From Nitrospiraceae bacterium (GTDB lineage Bacteria > Nitrospirota > Nitrospiria > Nitrospirales > Nitrospiraceae), in contig SYGW01000151.1 in assembly GCA_005800255.1 (NCBI GenBank), positions 1-9,313 of the forward strand: a DNA stretch of 9,313 nucleotides. The letters are read 5' to 3'. Below are positions 1-6,601 of this stretch, piece after piece (position 1 is the stretch's first letter; each line of letters starts with the position of its first letter). A program made the translations under genes and the position numbers. The notes below the pieces were generated by a model that made no database searches, was not told where the DNA came from, and saw only the letters and a list, made by a program, of their open reading frames with translations.

Positions 1-1950
1 GACACGCCCCGCCGCTGGGACGCGATCCTGGAAGCGGCGCGCGAAGTGGCCATGCCGATACTGGCCTCGACCATCACCACGGTCGTCGTCTTCCTCCCGA
101 TTTTCTTCGTCGCAGGCATTGCCCGCTTACTCCTGATTCCCCTGACCATCACGATCGCGATCTCGCTCTTCACCTCCTTCTTCGTCTCCCGCACGGTGAC
201 TCCGGCCCTCTGTTACAAACTCCTGAAGCCGGAGCAGGAAGCCCACAAGTCGATGCCGCGCTGGTTCGTGCGGATGATGGATTGGAGCCGCGAACGGTAT
301 GAGTCTCTGGACCGGGGCTATGAGGACTCGCTCCGCTGGGTCCTGGCCCATCGCACACTCTTCATCGGCGGCATCCTGGTCCTCTTCGCCTCCTCGCTCG
401 CGCTGGTGCCCAAGATCGGCACGGAGTTTTTGCCCGTGTCGGACGAAAGCCAGTTCCGCATCGTGCTGCGGGGGGCGGTCGGTCAGCGCGTGGAAAAAAC
501 CGAGCAACAGGTCGCGGAGGTCGAACGGGTGCTACGAGCCCAGATCCCGGCCGAAGAATTGGGCACCATCATTTCCAGCACCGGCGTCCTGGCCCAGGGC
601 CGTTCCTCTCTCTTCAATCCGAACACCGGCCCCCATACGTCGGTCATTTCCGTCTATCTGGTCTCGCCGGACAAACGGACCAGAAACCAAGTGCAGATCA
701 TGAACGACGTGAGACCCAAAGTACTCAAACTCTTTCCGGGCGTCGCGATGTTTTTCGATCCGGGCGGGCTCGTGAAACGGGTCACCAGCTTCGGGTCGCA
801 AAAATCCGTCGATGTGGAAATCTACGGCTACGATTTCGAAAAGGCCCGCGGGGTCGTCCGCGAGGTCGAAACCATGATGCACCATATCCCCGGCCTGGCC
901 GATATCGAAGTCAGCCGCGAGGAGAACTATCCAGAAGTCAATGTGGTGGTAGATCGCGAGAAGGCAGCCCTGCTGGGCATCAGCGAAACGGACGTGGCCA
1001 ATGCCGTGCTCTTCTCACTCAACGGCAACGGTCAAACCGATCCCATCATCTATACAGACCCGCAAAACGGGAACGAGTACTACATCAGCGCCTGGCTCGC
1101 AGAAGAACACCGGCAGGACCTTACGGACATCGAAAACATCGTGTTGACAGCCAAAACCGGCGAACCGGTCCTCCTCAAGAACGTGGCCACGCTCAAGCTC
1201 AATGCCGGCCCGGTAAAGATCGAGCGCAAATACTTCCAGCGGGTCGTCCATCTGACCGCCAACCCTGTGAACCGGGACCTGGGCGCCATCGGGGCCGATC
1301 TAGAAGTGGGCTTCGCTAAGATCCAGCTCCCCACCGGCTTCAGTATCAAGTTGGCTGGCCAGATCCAACAGCAGAGAGAGACCTTCGAGGGACTGATGTT
1401 TGCCACAGTCCTGGCGCTCATCCTCGTCTATATGGTGATGGCGGCCCAGTTCAAATCGCTGATCGACCCCTTCGTCATCATGTTTGCGGTCCCGATGGGC
1501 TTCCCCGGCGTCATCCTGATCCTCTTCCTGACCGACACGACCCTCTCCACCACCTCGATGATGGGCATCATCATGATGCTGGGCATCGTGGTCTCGAACG
1601 GCGTCCTGTTGGTGGATTACACGAACGTGCTGAGGCGGAAGGGACGGGAGATGCATGACGCGGCCATCACGGCGGCACGGACGAGACTCCGCCCCATTCT
1701 GATGACCTCCCTCGCGACCGTCGCAGGACTGCTGCCCATGGCGATCGGATGGGGCACGGGCGGCGAAACGAACGCCCCCCTGGCCCGCACGGTCGTCGGA
1801 GGACTCAGCGTCTCGACGATCCTCACGCTCTTTCTCGTCCCCACGATCTATGTGATGTTGGAAGAACGGTTCCCCCGCCATAAGGACGAGGCCCCGCAAG
1901 AAGCAGATTGGATTCCCGCAGAACCGGGGCAAACACCGACCAATCAATAG
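1..1950 (+). CDS. RND-family efflux transporter permease, C-terminal 649 residues (5' end outside window)
   Basis: Inner-membrane subunit of a proton-driven tripartite RND pump, which exports substrates through a periplasmic adaptor and outer-membrane channel. The frame is open from base 1, so the gene starts upstream; about 400 N-terminal residues, including the TM4 proton-relay aspartates, are missing. Seen in order (residue 1 = base 1): the loop and hydrophobic TM5-TM6 region ending in TPALC (about residues 16-65), TM7 (about 105-125) followed by GTEFLPVSDE, a long periplasmic porter/docking region (about 140-445), then TM8-TM10 and TM11-TM12 ending near VPTIYVMLEE. RPILMTSLATVAGLLPMAIG is the typical TM11 region. 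TM10 reads LGIVVSNGVLLVDY, so Ser sits where AcrB has its essential Lys940, as in other RND subfamilies. Substrate class (drug or metal) cannot be told; HAE1-like is my best guess. The stop is TAG at 1948-1950. Confidence 0.93.
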   Translation, partial: DTPRRWDAILEAAREVAMPILASTITTVVVFLPIFFVAGIARLLLIPLTITIAISLFTSFFVSRTVTPALCYKLLKPEQEAHKSMPRWFVRMMDWSRERYESLDRGYEDSLRWVLAHRTLFIGGILVLFASSLALVPKIGTEFLPVSDESQFRIVLRGAVGQRVEKTEQQVAEVERVLRAQIPAEELGTIISSTGVLAQGRSSLFNPNTGPHTSVISVYLVSPDKRTRNQVQIMNDVRPKVLKLFPGVAMFFDPGGLVKRVTSFGSQKSVDVEIYGYDFEKARGVVREVETMMHHIPGLADIEVSREENYPEVNVVVDREKAALLGISETDVANAVLFSLNGNGQTDPIIYTDPQNGNEYYISAWLAEEHRQDLTDIENIVLTAKTGEPVLLKNVATLKLNAGPVKIERKYFQRVVHLTANPVNRDLGAIGADLEVGFAKIQLPTGFSIKLAGQIQQQRETFEGLMFATVLALILVYMVMAAQFKSLIDPFVIMFAVPMGFPGVILILFLTDTTLSTTSMMGIIMMLGIVVSNGVLLVDYTNVLRRKGREMHDAAITAARTRLRPILMTSLATVAGLLPMAIGWGTGGETNAPLARTVVGGLSVSTILTLFLVPTIYVMLEERFPRHKDEAPQEADWIPAEPGQTPTNQ

Positions 1951-1982
1951 CCAACATATGCGCGCGACGGATACAGGCTCCC

Positions 1983-2142
1983 GCAGGATGCTCAGACTGC
2001 TCGCTCTGCGATCCGTGAAACGTGAATCGTTAAACGTGAAAGGCTTCGGAGGAAGAATAGTCGATATCCCCACGTTCACTTTTCACGTCTTACCTTTTAC
2101 GGCTCTTGAGAACGACGTTGGAGGGCTTTTTCAGCATCCTGC
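1983..2142. repeat. Composite intergenic repeat, copy A (GCAGGATGC ends, CGTGAAA core)
   Basis: It lies between the convergent ends of the RND gene and the SCP-2 gene. The left end GCAGGATGC (1983-1991) is the exact inverse of the right end GCATCCTGC (2134-2142). The core has a left arm with CGTGAAACGTGAA, a middle containing TTCGGAGGAAGAA, and a right arm with TTTCACGTCTTACC, so the two arms are roughly complementary and could fold as a long hairpin. Most of the core matches copy C at 7035-7178. It may act as a bidirectional transcript end or as a non-autonomous mobile repeat; this is inference. Confidence 0.8.
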
Positions 2143-2158
2143 CAGAGAAGCAGGCTGG

Positions 2159-2491
2159 TTAGCCGATGGTAGGAAAGAGCGCTTTCAGTTGCATCGCGAG
2201 ACCGATGTCCCCGCTGATCTTGAGCCGGCCAGACATAACGACGGCTGACCCGCTCAACTGCCCCTTCAAAATCTTGATGCAATCCTCTCCGGTCATCGAA
2301 AGCGAAACTTGCGGATCCTCATGCAGCCCCTCCGTGACTTGACAGGCCCCCTCACGGATCGTGAGGATGTATTGCCCGCCCTGCGCGCCGCTCAAATCGA
2401 ATTGATAGACCGCATCAAGGTCTTCGGCCGCCTCTGCATCGAGCTTGCCAGGAAGAAGCTGGAAAAAATCTTTGACGGTGTTGGGGTTCAT
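2159..2491 (-). CDS. SCP-2 sterol/lipid-binding domain protein, 110 residues
   Basis: Single-domain protein of the SCP-2 sterol-transfer fold, which binds lipids in a hydrophobic tunnel; free-standing bacterial members have no settled role. Family marks are a middle strand region (YILTIREGACQVTEG), then DPQVSLSMTGEDCIKILKG, then a C-terminal block SGRLKISGDIGLAMQLKALF, which is the most typical SCP-2 signature. Length fits a single domain. I chose ATG at 2491 (MNPNTVKDFF); an in-frame TTG at 2515 would add eight residues. Neither start has a clear Shine-Dalgarno sequence. The gene follows the decarboxylase-family gene on the same strand by 65 bases, with a strong hairpin in the gap, so it could be co-transcribed but attenuated, or separately transcribed. 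The ligand may be a hopanoid or other polycyclic lipid, given ispA and an hpnA-like gene in the same window, but that is speculation. Confidence 0.85.
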   Translation of the reverse strand: MNPNTVKDFFQLLPGKLDAEAAEDLDAVYQFDLSGAQGGQYILTIREGACQVTEGLHEDPQVSLSMTGEDCIKILKGQLSGSAVVMSGRLKISGDIGLAMQLKALFPTIG

Positions 2492-2522
2492 CAGTAGATG
2501 GAATGGGAAACGCAAATCGATA

Positions 2523-2548
2523 CGGGGGCCGCGGTATCGCGGCCCCCG
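2523..2548 (-). terminator. Perfect GC-rich hairpin between decarboxylase and SCP-2 genes
   Basis: An 11-bp perfect stem, CGGGGGCCGCG paired with CGCGGCCCCCG, closes a four-base loop (GTAT). On the minus strand it starts 8 bases after the TAG stop of the decarboxylase gene and ends 31 bases before the SCP-2 ATG. The following minus-strand bases have only short T runs (ATTTGCGTTT), so it is a weak intrinsic terminator at best. It may instead be an attenuator or an mRNA 3'-end stabiliser. Confidence 0.6.
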
Positions 2549-2556
2549 ATCCAGAG

Positions 2557-2997
2557 CTAGTACCGGAGCGTCACCGTTGCGGTGCTGCGACGCGCACCGA
2601 AAAAGTCTTTAGAGAACGTCTCGACAACGGCAGGGTCGTAGCCCTTGCAACTGAAAATGTCGAGGTAGGCGTTGTTCGTATCGTTCGCAAAGTGGCCGCT
2701 GATCAACGACGTTGAAATCAGCTGCACCATGGAATAGCCGGCGACCCGACCTGAGCCGAAATCGACAACCTGACATTCGCCGAAACGCTTCATGCCGATG
2801 AGCTCACAGAGCTCCACGACATAGCGGCGAATATGGTCAGCGTTACGAATAAGATCGGGATTGCAATCTTGAAGGTCGACGGAGGTGCACAGTCCCCACG
2901 CTTTCCCCTCTCCCACCATCTCTTGGCAGGCAATCGGGGCAGCGGCTGGGGACTCAGGTGGAAAGATCGCGGACTCGGAACCGGCCGAGCTACTCAT
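2557..2997 (-). CDS. S-adenosylmethionine decarboxylase family protein (pyruvoyl enzyme), divergent
   Basis: Homologue of bacterial AdoMet decarboxylase (SpeH), a self-cleaving enzyme that makes its own pyruvoyl group and supplies aminopropyl donor for spermidine. The match rests on exact spacing of catalytic residues: Ser97 (the would-be pyruvoyl Ser63 of the Thermotoga enzyme), His102 (His68), Cys117 in DIFSC (Cys83) and Ser89 (Ser55). Around them the usual ESHxxxHTWPE is replaced by TSLISGHFAND, so the Glu before the cleaved Ser is Thr and the WPE segment is lost. About 31 N-terminal residues before the fold starts (KAWGL) are extra and low in complexity. ATG at 2997 is preceded by AAAGGTG at suitable distance; an in-frame TTG at 3045 is less likely. 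No spermidine synthase is adjacent. Substrate may be AdoMet or, as reported for some homologues, ornithine or arginine; the sequence alone does not decide. Confidence 0.85.
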   Translation of the reverse strand: MSSSAGSESAIFPPESPAAAPIACQEMVGEGKAWGLCTSVDLQDCNPDLIRNADHIRRYVVELCELIGMKRFGECQVVDFGSGRVAGYSMVQLISTSLISGHFANDTNNAYLDIFSCKGYDPAVVETFSKDFFGARRSTATVTLRY

Positions 2998-3058
2998 AAA
3001 GGGTGACACCTTTCTGTTAGGAGGGTGAAAAAACTGTGACGACAAACCGTCATGCCAA

Positions 3059-3090
3059 ACTATACCACGATTTTTTTCGTGGCAGGGAAG
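3059..3090 (-). promoter_or_regulatory. Candidate regulated promoter of the decarboxylase gene with palindrome in the spacer
   Basis: On the minus strand a good -10 box TATAGT lies at 3059-3064. Directly upstream is a perfect inverted repeat CCACGA-N6-TCGTGG (3065-3082) which fills the spacer. No good -35 is found; the nearest is TTCCCT (3084-3089) at 19-base spacing. A palindrome in a long spacer with a poor -35 is the arrangement used by MerR-type activators, but a repressor site is equally possible. A second small inverted repeat, TGACG-N6-CGTCA (3037-3052), sits at the predicted transcript start. Confidence 0.45.
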
Positions 3091-3164
3091 CTGGCGAAAC
3101 TTTTTTCATACCGAGGCATTCCCGGTCCCCGGTCGGTTGACAAGGTTCTCGACGGTCGGAGAGA

Positions 3165-3371
3165 ATGCCGCTCATGACCACAAGCACTCCAGCGAACCCG
3201 ACCTCGACCCAGTCGTCAGCCGACCTCCCGGACCGCCTCTGCACCTGGTGCAAGGTCGCCATGCGGAAACGGCTGGTTGCCAGCGGGCAATTCGTCCATT
3301 ACACCTGCCCCACCTGCGTCTTCCAACATACGACCAGGCGAGGCCCCAAACCGGCTGCCCCGTCCCATTGA
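3165..3371 (+). CDS. Small protein with two CxxC zinc knuckles, 68 residues
   Basis: Family not recognised. The sequence shows a Ser/Thr/Pro-rich N-terminus (residues 5-20), then C26-x2-C29 and C48-x2-C51, the spacing of a zinc-ribbon-like fold, followed by a short basic tail (RRGPK). It contains FVHYTC just before the second knuckle, very like FVHYSC in the protein at 7510-7797. Two ATGs are possible, 3165 and 3174. A TTGACA at 3137-3142 with GAGAAT 18 bases later would place the transcript start near 3173, which would favour a leaderless start at 3174; GGAG at 3158-3161 is too close to the first ATG. It is divergent from the decarboxylase gene and convergent with the DUF1499 gene, 14 bases apart. 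Cys spacing supports a real gene, but its role is unknown. Confidence 0.6.
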   Translation: MPLMTTSTPANPTSTQSSADLPDRLCTWCKVAMRKRLVASGQFVHYTCPTCVFQHTTRRGPKPAAPSH

Positions 3372-3389
3372 CCCCCGGTTGACGGTCAA
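3368..3389. terminator. Short inverted repeat spanning two convergent stop codons
   Basis: TTGACC (3368-3373) and GGTCAA (3384-3389) are exact complements with a ten-base loop. The arms contain the stop codons of the two convergent genes (TGA at 3369-3371 on plus, TGA at 3388-3386 on minus). It may form a weak shared 3' hairpin; the short stem and lack of T tract make this tentative. Confidence 0.25.
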
Positions 3390-3742
3390 AGCTTCCCCTC
3401 GACAAGCTTCCTGATCTCTTCCATCCTCTGACGGTTGACCCCGAAATCACGATAGCCGGTCCTGGAGGCAGAACGGAAATGAACCGTCTTCGCCTCGTCG
3501 TCGAACAGAAACTCCACATCGTCCACAAATCGCAGCAACAGGCTGGTGAACTCATACCGAAGATAGGTCTCGTCTTCCTCCACCAGCTTAGTGCGGGGAA
3601 GAAATTGGACAATCGCCTTCAACGCCTCTTTCGCGTCAACCATGGCCTTCCGATAGCGAAAGGGCGCGATGGCATGGCCCTCGTCCTGCGCCTGCGTCGA
3701 CACACAGTTGGAACTTGCGGGACAGGGGTCTAATTGTCTCAT
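3386..3742 (-). CDS. DUF1499 family protein, 118 residues
   Basis: Member of the uncharacterised DUF1499 family. Hallmarks are all present: an N-terminal CPASSNCVSTQ (residues 7-17), RFVDDVEFLFDD (71-82), and RSASRTGYRDFGVNRQRMEE (90-109), the strongest block. The length is that of the bare domain; no signal peptide or membrane segment is seen, unlike members that are attached to the membrane, so it is probably cytoplasmic. The biochemical role of the family is not known to me. I chose ATG at 3742, which puts the conserved CP..SNC motif near the N-terminus; an in-frame TTG at 3760 would overlap the likely promoter. A TATATT box ends only six bases before the ATG, so the mRNA may be leaderless. 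Confidence 0.88.
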   Translation of the reverse strand: MRQLDPCPASSNCVSTQAQDEGHAIAPFRYRKAMVDAKEALKAIVQFLPRTKLVEEDETYLRYEFTSLLLRFVDDVEFLFDDEAKTVHFRSASRTGYRDFGVNRQRMEEIRKLVEGKL

Positions 3743-3748
3743 GGGGCG

Positions 3749-3754
3749 AATATA
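3749..3754 (-). promoter_or_regulatory. Candidate -10 box for the DUF1499 gene, leaderless arrangement
   Basis: Minus strand reads TATATT, then CGCCCC, then the ATG at 3742. A start of transcription 6-7 bases after the -10 would fall on the start codon. No convincing -35 is visible at 16-18 bases. The same layout (TATACT, seven bases, ATG) is seen before the gene at 7797. Confidence 0.35.
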
Positions 3755-3871
3755 CCTCAAAAAAATGAGAACGTGCGCGACCGGCTCAAAACGATCATCC
3801 TTCTTACCCGCCCAACCCTGTCGCGCCGAGACGCGACTGGTCCCAAGCGAGGCCGCAACGAGAACACGCCC

Positions 3872-3998
3872 GCAGGATGCTCAAACAGTCCGTCCAGCAA
3901 GGCCGCAGCCGATGAACGCACCGGAGGCGTAGCCTTGGGCTACGTTGAGGATGCGTTCGAGACGAGAACGATGCTGGCGGACGGTTTCAGCATCCTGC
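3872..3998. repeat. Intergenic repeat, copy B (GCAGGATGC ends, alternative hairpin core)
   Basis: The ends GCAGGATGC (3872-3880) and GCATCCTGC (3990-3998) are inverse copies, and the match extends imperfectly for about 26 bases through GTCCGTCCAGC on the left and GCTGGCGGACGG on the right. The core differs from copies A and C: it folds into a nested hairpin, with GAACGCA/TGCGTTC outside (3914-3920, 3952-3958) and CGTAGCC-TTG-GGCTACG inside (3928-3944). It lies at the 3' end of the 353-residue gene; its terminal CTA (3998-4000) is read on the minus strand as that gene's TAG stop. Confidence 0.85.
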
Positions 3999-5059
3999 TA
4001 GATGAAGGGGGGCAGCGGCGCATACACCACCGGATGCCCAATCAACCGCTCCAACCAAATAGCCATCAGCTCTTCACTCAGCGGGGCCCGGTTCAGACGG
4101 ACCTCAATATGGAACCCCGCCTCGTTACCGACAATCCCGATAATGGCGGACGCATCCTCTTTACCGGAAAACAGTTCCTGCGTTTGGAACTCGCAGAGGG
4201 TGCTATAGAGGCGGCCATCCGGCGCGATCACGGATCGGAGCTCCGGCAGATCGTCGAGCACGCAATGCACCGAACAACGGTAGACGAAGCGGACTGTGGG
4301 ATCGATCGACTGGAAGTCCACCAGTGCGTCCTCGGAAAGTCCCGTCAAATAGGCTCGGACGCTGGCTGGTTCTGCGGCAGAAGTCGCGGCCAATTTACTG
4401 GCCGGCACCAGGAACTCATAGGCGTCTGCCGTATTGTACTCGAACTGACAGGGCCCGAAGGCGTCGGGCCAGGAGCAGAAGAAATGCGCGGAGGGGTCGA
4501 CCGGATGCAAGATCAGCTGCTGTTTCTCCACCGATGTCTCGATCGGAAGCTCCAGCAGCGTGACCGCTTCGAGAAACGCCGTGCGCCGCTCTTCCAGCCA
4601 TTGGTCCCGCTCGGTATCGCCGCGCGTCTCACCGGGGGTGATCACTTCGTGCGTCTGAAGCCGCACGCGGATAAACGAATGGGCATGGCGAAACCCCAGC
4701 CAGAACATGCTGCGGGGATCGTGCAGCCGCAAGGGATCGCGAATGCGCCAGGGATGGCTGACTGAACAGTAGGTGCCGACGTCCTGATAGCGCTGGTAGA
4801 CAGTGTGGTAGGCGCCGGCCAGCAGGAAAAAGTCGCCGCGCCAGCCCTCCCGGACATGAATCAGCGTCGCATCTTCCGTAGACCAGGCGTCCAACTGGTC
4901 GAAATCCTCCGGCGCCTCGACCGTCCATTCTTCGATGTAACAGATGATATCCTTCGAGGAAACCGCCAGCTTGAATCCTAGCGCAGCCAGCCGTTCGCCC
5001 ACGGCGAGCACCTGCCCGAAGGTCAGGGGAATCGTCGTTTCCCAACGACGTTCACGCAC
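3998..5059 (-). CDS. Conserved-looking hypothetical protein, 353 residues
   Basis: Family not recognised. It is predicted soluble, with no signal peptide or membrane segment. It is rich in aromatic residues; notable blocks are FGQVLAVGERLAALGFKL (14-31), WRGDFFLLAGAYHTVYQRYQ (73-92), SHPWRIRDPLRLHDP (101-115), FFCSWPDAFGPCQFEYNTA (193-211) and a C-terminal part (about 285-353) containing AIIGIVG and a helix LSEELMAIWLERLIGHP that could be a separate domain. I chose GTG at 5059: the frame hits a TGA two codons further upstream, no ATG occurs in the first hundred residues, and GGGGGAG precedes it, though about twelve bases away. The lipoprotein gene ends 26 bases upstream on the same strand, so the two are probably one operon. 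The TAG stop is supplied by the end of repeat copy B. Function unknown. Confidence 0.8.
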   Translation of the reverse strand: MRERRWETTIPLTFGQVLAVGERLAALGFKLAVSSKDIICYIEEWTVEAPEDFDQLDAWSTEDATLIHVREGWRGDFFLLAGAYHTVYQRYQDVGTYCSVSHPWRIRDPLRLHDPRSMFWLGFRHAHSFIRVRLQTHEVITPGETRGDTERDQWLEERRTAFLEAVTLLELPIETSVEKQQLILHPVDPSAHFFCSWPDAFGPCQFEYNTADAYEFLVPASKLAATSAAEPASVRAYLTGLSEDALVDFQSIDPTVRFVYRCSVHCVLDDLPELRSVIAPDGRLYSTLCEFQTQELFSGKEDASAIIGIVGNEAGFHIEVRLNRAPLSEELMAIWLERLIGHPVVYAPLPPFI

Positions 5060-5085
5060 GGTGGATCATCGCTCCCCCCGGCCCA

Positions 5086-5742
5086 TTAACGGGCCGTCCG
5101 CACAGCCTTCTGTTCGATCGTCGTGTCGGCGAAGTAACGGTCGAAGTCGTCTTTCAGGGTTGCCGCCAATAAATGCTGGACATCCTCGTCGCAAAACCAG
5201 AACAGGGTGTCGCGCTGTGAGCCCTCGACATTCCTGGTCGTCGTGCTCTGATCGCTGAGATTCTTCGCCGTGATAACCAACTTGCTGCTGGTGTTCACCA
5301 CCGTCGAAAAGACCCGGCTCTTGGCGTTGACTGAAAAATCGAGCAACTGCCCGCTGATGACGATATCGGCCTCGTTCGCATTGGTCGCCCCTGCGCTGGA
5401 CGCCACCCGCACCGTCCAGGCCCGATCCTTCCACCCGCGCGTACTCAAGCGATCCGCGAGGGCCTGGGCCAGCACCACCCCCGGCCGCTCCCCCACCAAA
5501 TCGAAGTAGGTAACCCCGCCCCATAAGTGAGTCCGCAAGCCAAGGCGAGTCTTCTCGGCCCGCCGGTCGTCAAACGGCTCGATAACGATGCGGACCGGTT
5601 CCGGCGCCATGGATGGCAAGGCCTGCTTTTGCGGCACATCCACATGCACCGTCTGCCCGGTCCCGGCGCAACCGGCGCCGATCAACAGACTTGCCGCAAA
5701 CAGAATCCCTCCGCCCAGTCGTCCCATTTTTGCACTTTTCAT
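5086..5742 (-). CDS. Outer-membrane lipoprotein, YajG-like, 218 residues
   Basis: N-terminal lipoprotein signal: basic MKSAKMGR, a hydrophobic stretch, and LLIGAGC with the lipidated Cys at 25; Ala at +2 favours the outer membrane. The mature part resembles YajG-type lipoproteins: VRIVIEPFDDRRAEKTRLG (50-68), a central VVLAQALADRLSTRGW, then DIVISGQLLDFSV and a late region DVQHLLAATLKDDFDRYF. I hold the family match only moderately; YajG's own function is unknown. Start is well supported: AAGGAG lies six bases before the ATG at 5742. A promoter candidate is found 40-70 bases upstream. It is first in a probable two-gene operon with the 353-residue unknown (26-base gap), which may therefore act with it, although that partner has no export signal. 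Confidence 0.83.
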   Translation of the reverse strand: MKSAKMGRLGGGILFAASLLIGAGCAGTGQTVHVDVPQKQALPSMAPEPVRIVIEPFDDRRAEKTRLGLRTHLWGGVTYFDLVGERPGVVLAQALADRLSTRGWKDRAWTVRVASSAGATNANEADIVISGQLLDFSVNAKSRVFSTVVNTSSKLVITAKNLSDQSTTTRNVEGSQRDTLFWFCDEDVQHLLAATLKDDFDRYFADTTIEQKAVRTAR

Positions 5743-5784
5743 GTTCTTCTCCTTGCGATTGAACGCCCCACCATCGGACAGTCC

Positions 5785-5813
5785 AGTCTACCCAAGTTGT
5801 GAGCGAGAGACAA
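5785..5813 (-). promoter_or_regulatory. Candidate sigma-70 promoter for the lipoprotein operon
   Basis: On the minus strand TTGTCT (5808-5813) and TAGACT (5785-5790) are separated by 17 bases, each matching four of six consensus positions. It would give a leader of about 36 bases before the ATG at 5742, carrying the AAGGAG ribosome site. Confidence 0.45.
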
Positions 5814-5855
5814 ACACCCGCTCAACTAGAATACTGAACTGGGCCGTCATCGATC

Positions 5856-5944
5856 CGTAAAACGTGAGATGTGAAACGTGAACTGTTTCGGAGAAAGAGC
5901 CCTCGACAGTCCTACCTTTCACCTTTGACGTCTTACGTTTCACG
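5856..5944. repeat. Intergenic repeat, copy D (core alone, no GCAGGATGC ends)
   Basis: Same core as copies A and C: a left arm with CGTAAAACGTGAG and GTGAAACGTGAA, a middle TTTCGGAGAAAGA, and a right arm with TTTCACCTTTGACGTCTTAC ending TTTCACG. The terminal GCAGGATGC sequences are absent. It starts three bases beyond the TAG stop of the 204-residue gene (5948-5950), again at the 3' end of a minus-strand gene. Confidence 0.75.
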
Positions 5945-5947
5945 CCC

Positions 5948-6562
5948 CTAGAGGGTCACGATAGGGAGAATGGCGCGAAAGGTCTCGCGGCTGAACTCCG
6001 GCGCCTGACCGGCTTGAATCCTTGGATCGGTGAACGGCAGGAACCGAACGATCTTCAGAAATGACCGCTCCGCCAGGACCGCGGCAATCTGCGCTTTGCG
6101 ATCATGGGTGATCGGCAGGGTATAGCCCTCGCCGCACTTCCATTCCCACAGAGTCGGCGCCAGCGACAGTTCCAGGCCCTGTCCGGCAAGCTGATGAAAC
6201 CGGTCCACGATCCGGGCCTTATGCTGCTTGATCCCCTCCCCCTCCAACATCAGGGCGCAGACGACATGGTGCCCCCACCAAAAAAGCGTCCGGAAGGCAA
6301 AGACGTTCGAGTCGCGAAAATGTTTCGGGAAGTCCAGATACTGATAGGGAAAGAGCTCGAGATATTCCCCCTTCACGAAGTGGCAGTTGGCGGGATTGAA
6401 ATCCGGCGGGGTCGCGAGAGAAACCGACGCGGCCTCCTCTTTCAACGCCACATGGGTGGCCGCGAGATCCTGCCGCACCTTGTCCATGATCTTCGCCTTG
6501 GCGCGAAAGAACTGCTGGTCGGCCAGCAAAGCCGCTTCTTCTGCTGTGAAGGGTAATGACAT
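5948..6562 (-). CDS. Hypothetical protein, 204 residues
   Basis: Family not recognised. It begins with a charged, helix-rich stretch (about 5-45), followed by an aromatic region: FVKGEYLELFPYQYLDFPKH (62-81), AFRTLFWWGHHVVCALMLEG (89-108), then a block ending LAPTLWEWKCGEGY (134-147). No signal peptide is present; the FWWGHHVVCALML stretch is hydrophobic but short and probably buried rather than membrane-spanning. ATG at 6562 is chosen because it is the only nearby start after the preceding gene; no good Shine-Dalgarno sequence is visible, so it may rely on coupling to the upstream gene, which ends 39 bases before it on the same strand. Its stop is followed at once by repeat copy D. Function unknown. 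Confidence 0.8.
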   Translation of the reverse strand: MSLPFTAEEAALLADQQFFRAKAKIMDKVRQDLAATHVALKEEAASVSLATPPDFNPANCHFVKGEYLELFPYQYLDFPKHFRDSNVFAFRTLFWWGHHVVCALMLEGEGIKQHKARIVDRFHQLAGQGLELSLAPTLWEWKCGEGYTLPITHDRKAQIAAVLAERSFLKIVRFLPFTDPRIQAGQAPEFSRETFRAILPIVTL

Positions 6563-6601
6563 AGCTATGACTAGGCTGGGAACGGCTCGAAATATGCTGC
6601 G

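Noticed and set aside
1300..2079. A 259-residue open frame on the minus strand
   Set aside because: It lies opposite the RND C-terminus, is full of Asp, His, Arg and Gln as expected from antisense reading, and begins inside repeat copy A.
1958..2248. A 96-residue plus-strand open frame after the RND gene
   Set aside because: It translates repeat copy A and the antisense of the SCP-2 gene; no protein family features are visible.
3872..3998. Repeat copy B as a small structured RNA gene
   Set aside because: Its nested hairpins are appealing, but no promoter or terminator of its own is seen, and the same ends recur in other copies with different cores, which fits a repeat better.
3734..4765. 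A 343-residue open frame on the plus strand
   Set aside because: It runs opposite the 353-residue gene and through repeat copy B, has shadow-like composition (many Arg, Gln and His), no recognisable motif and no ribosome site. It is an antisense shadow of a GC-rich gene.
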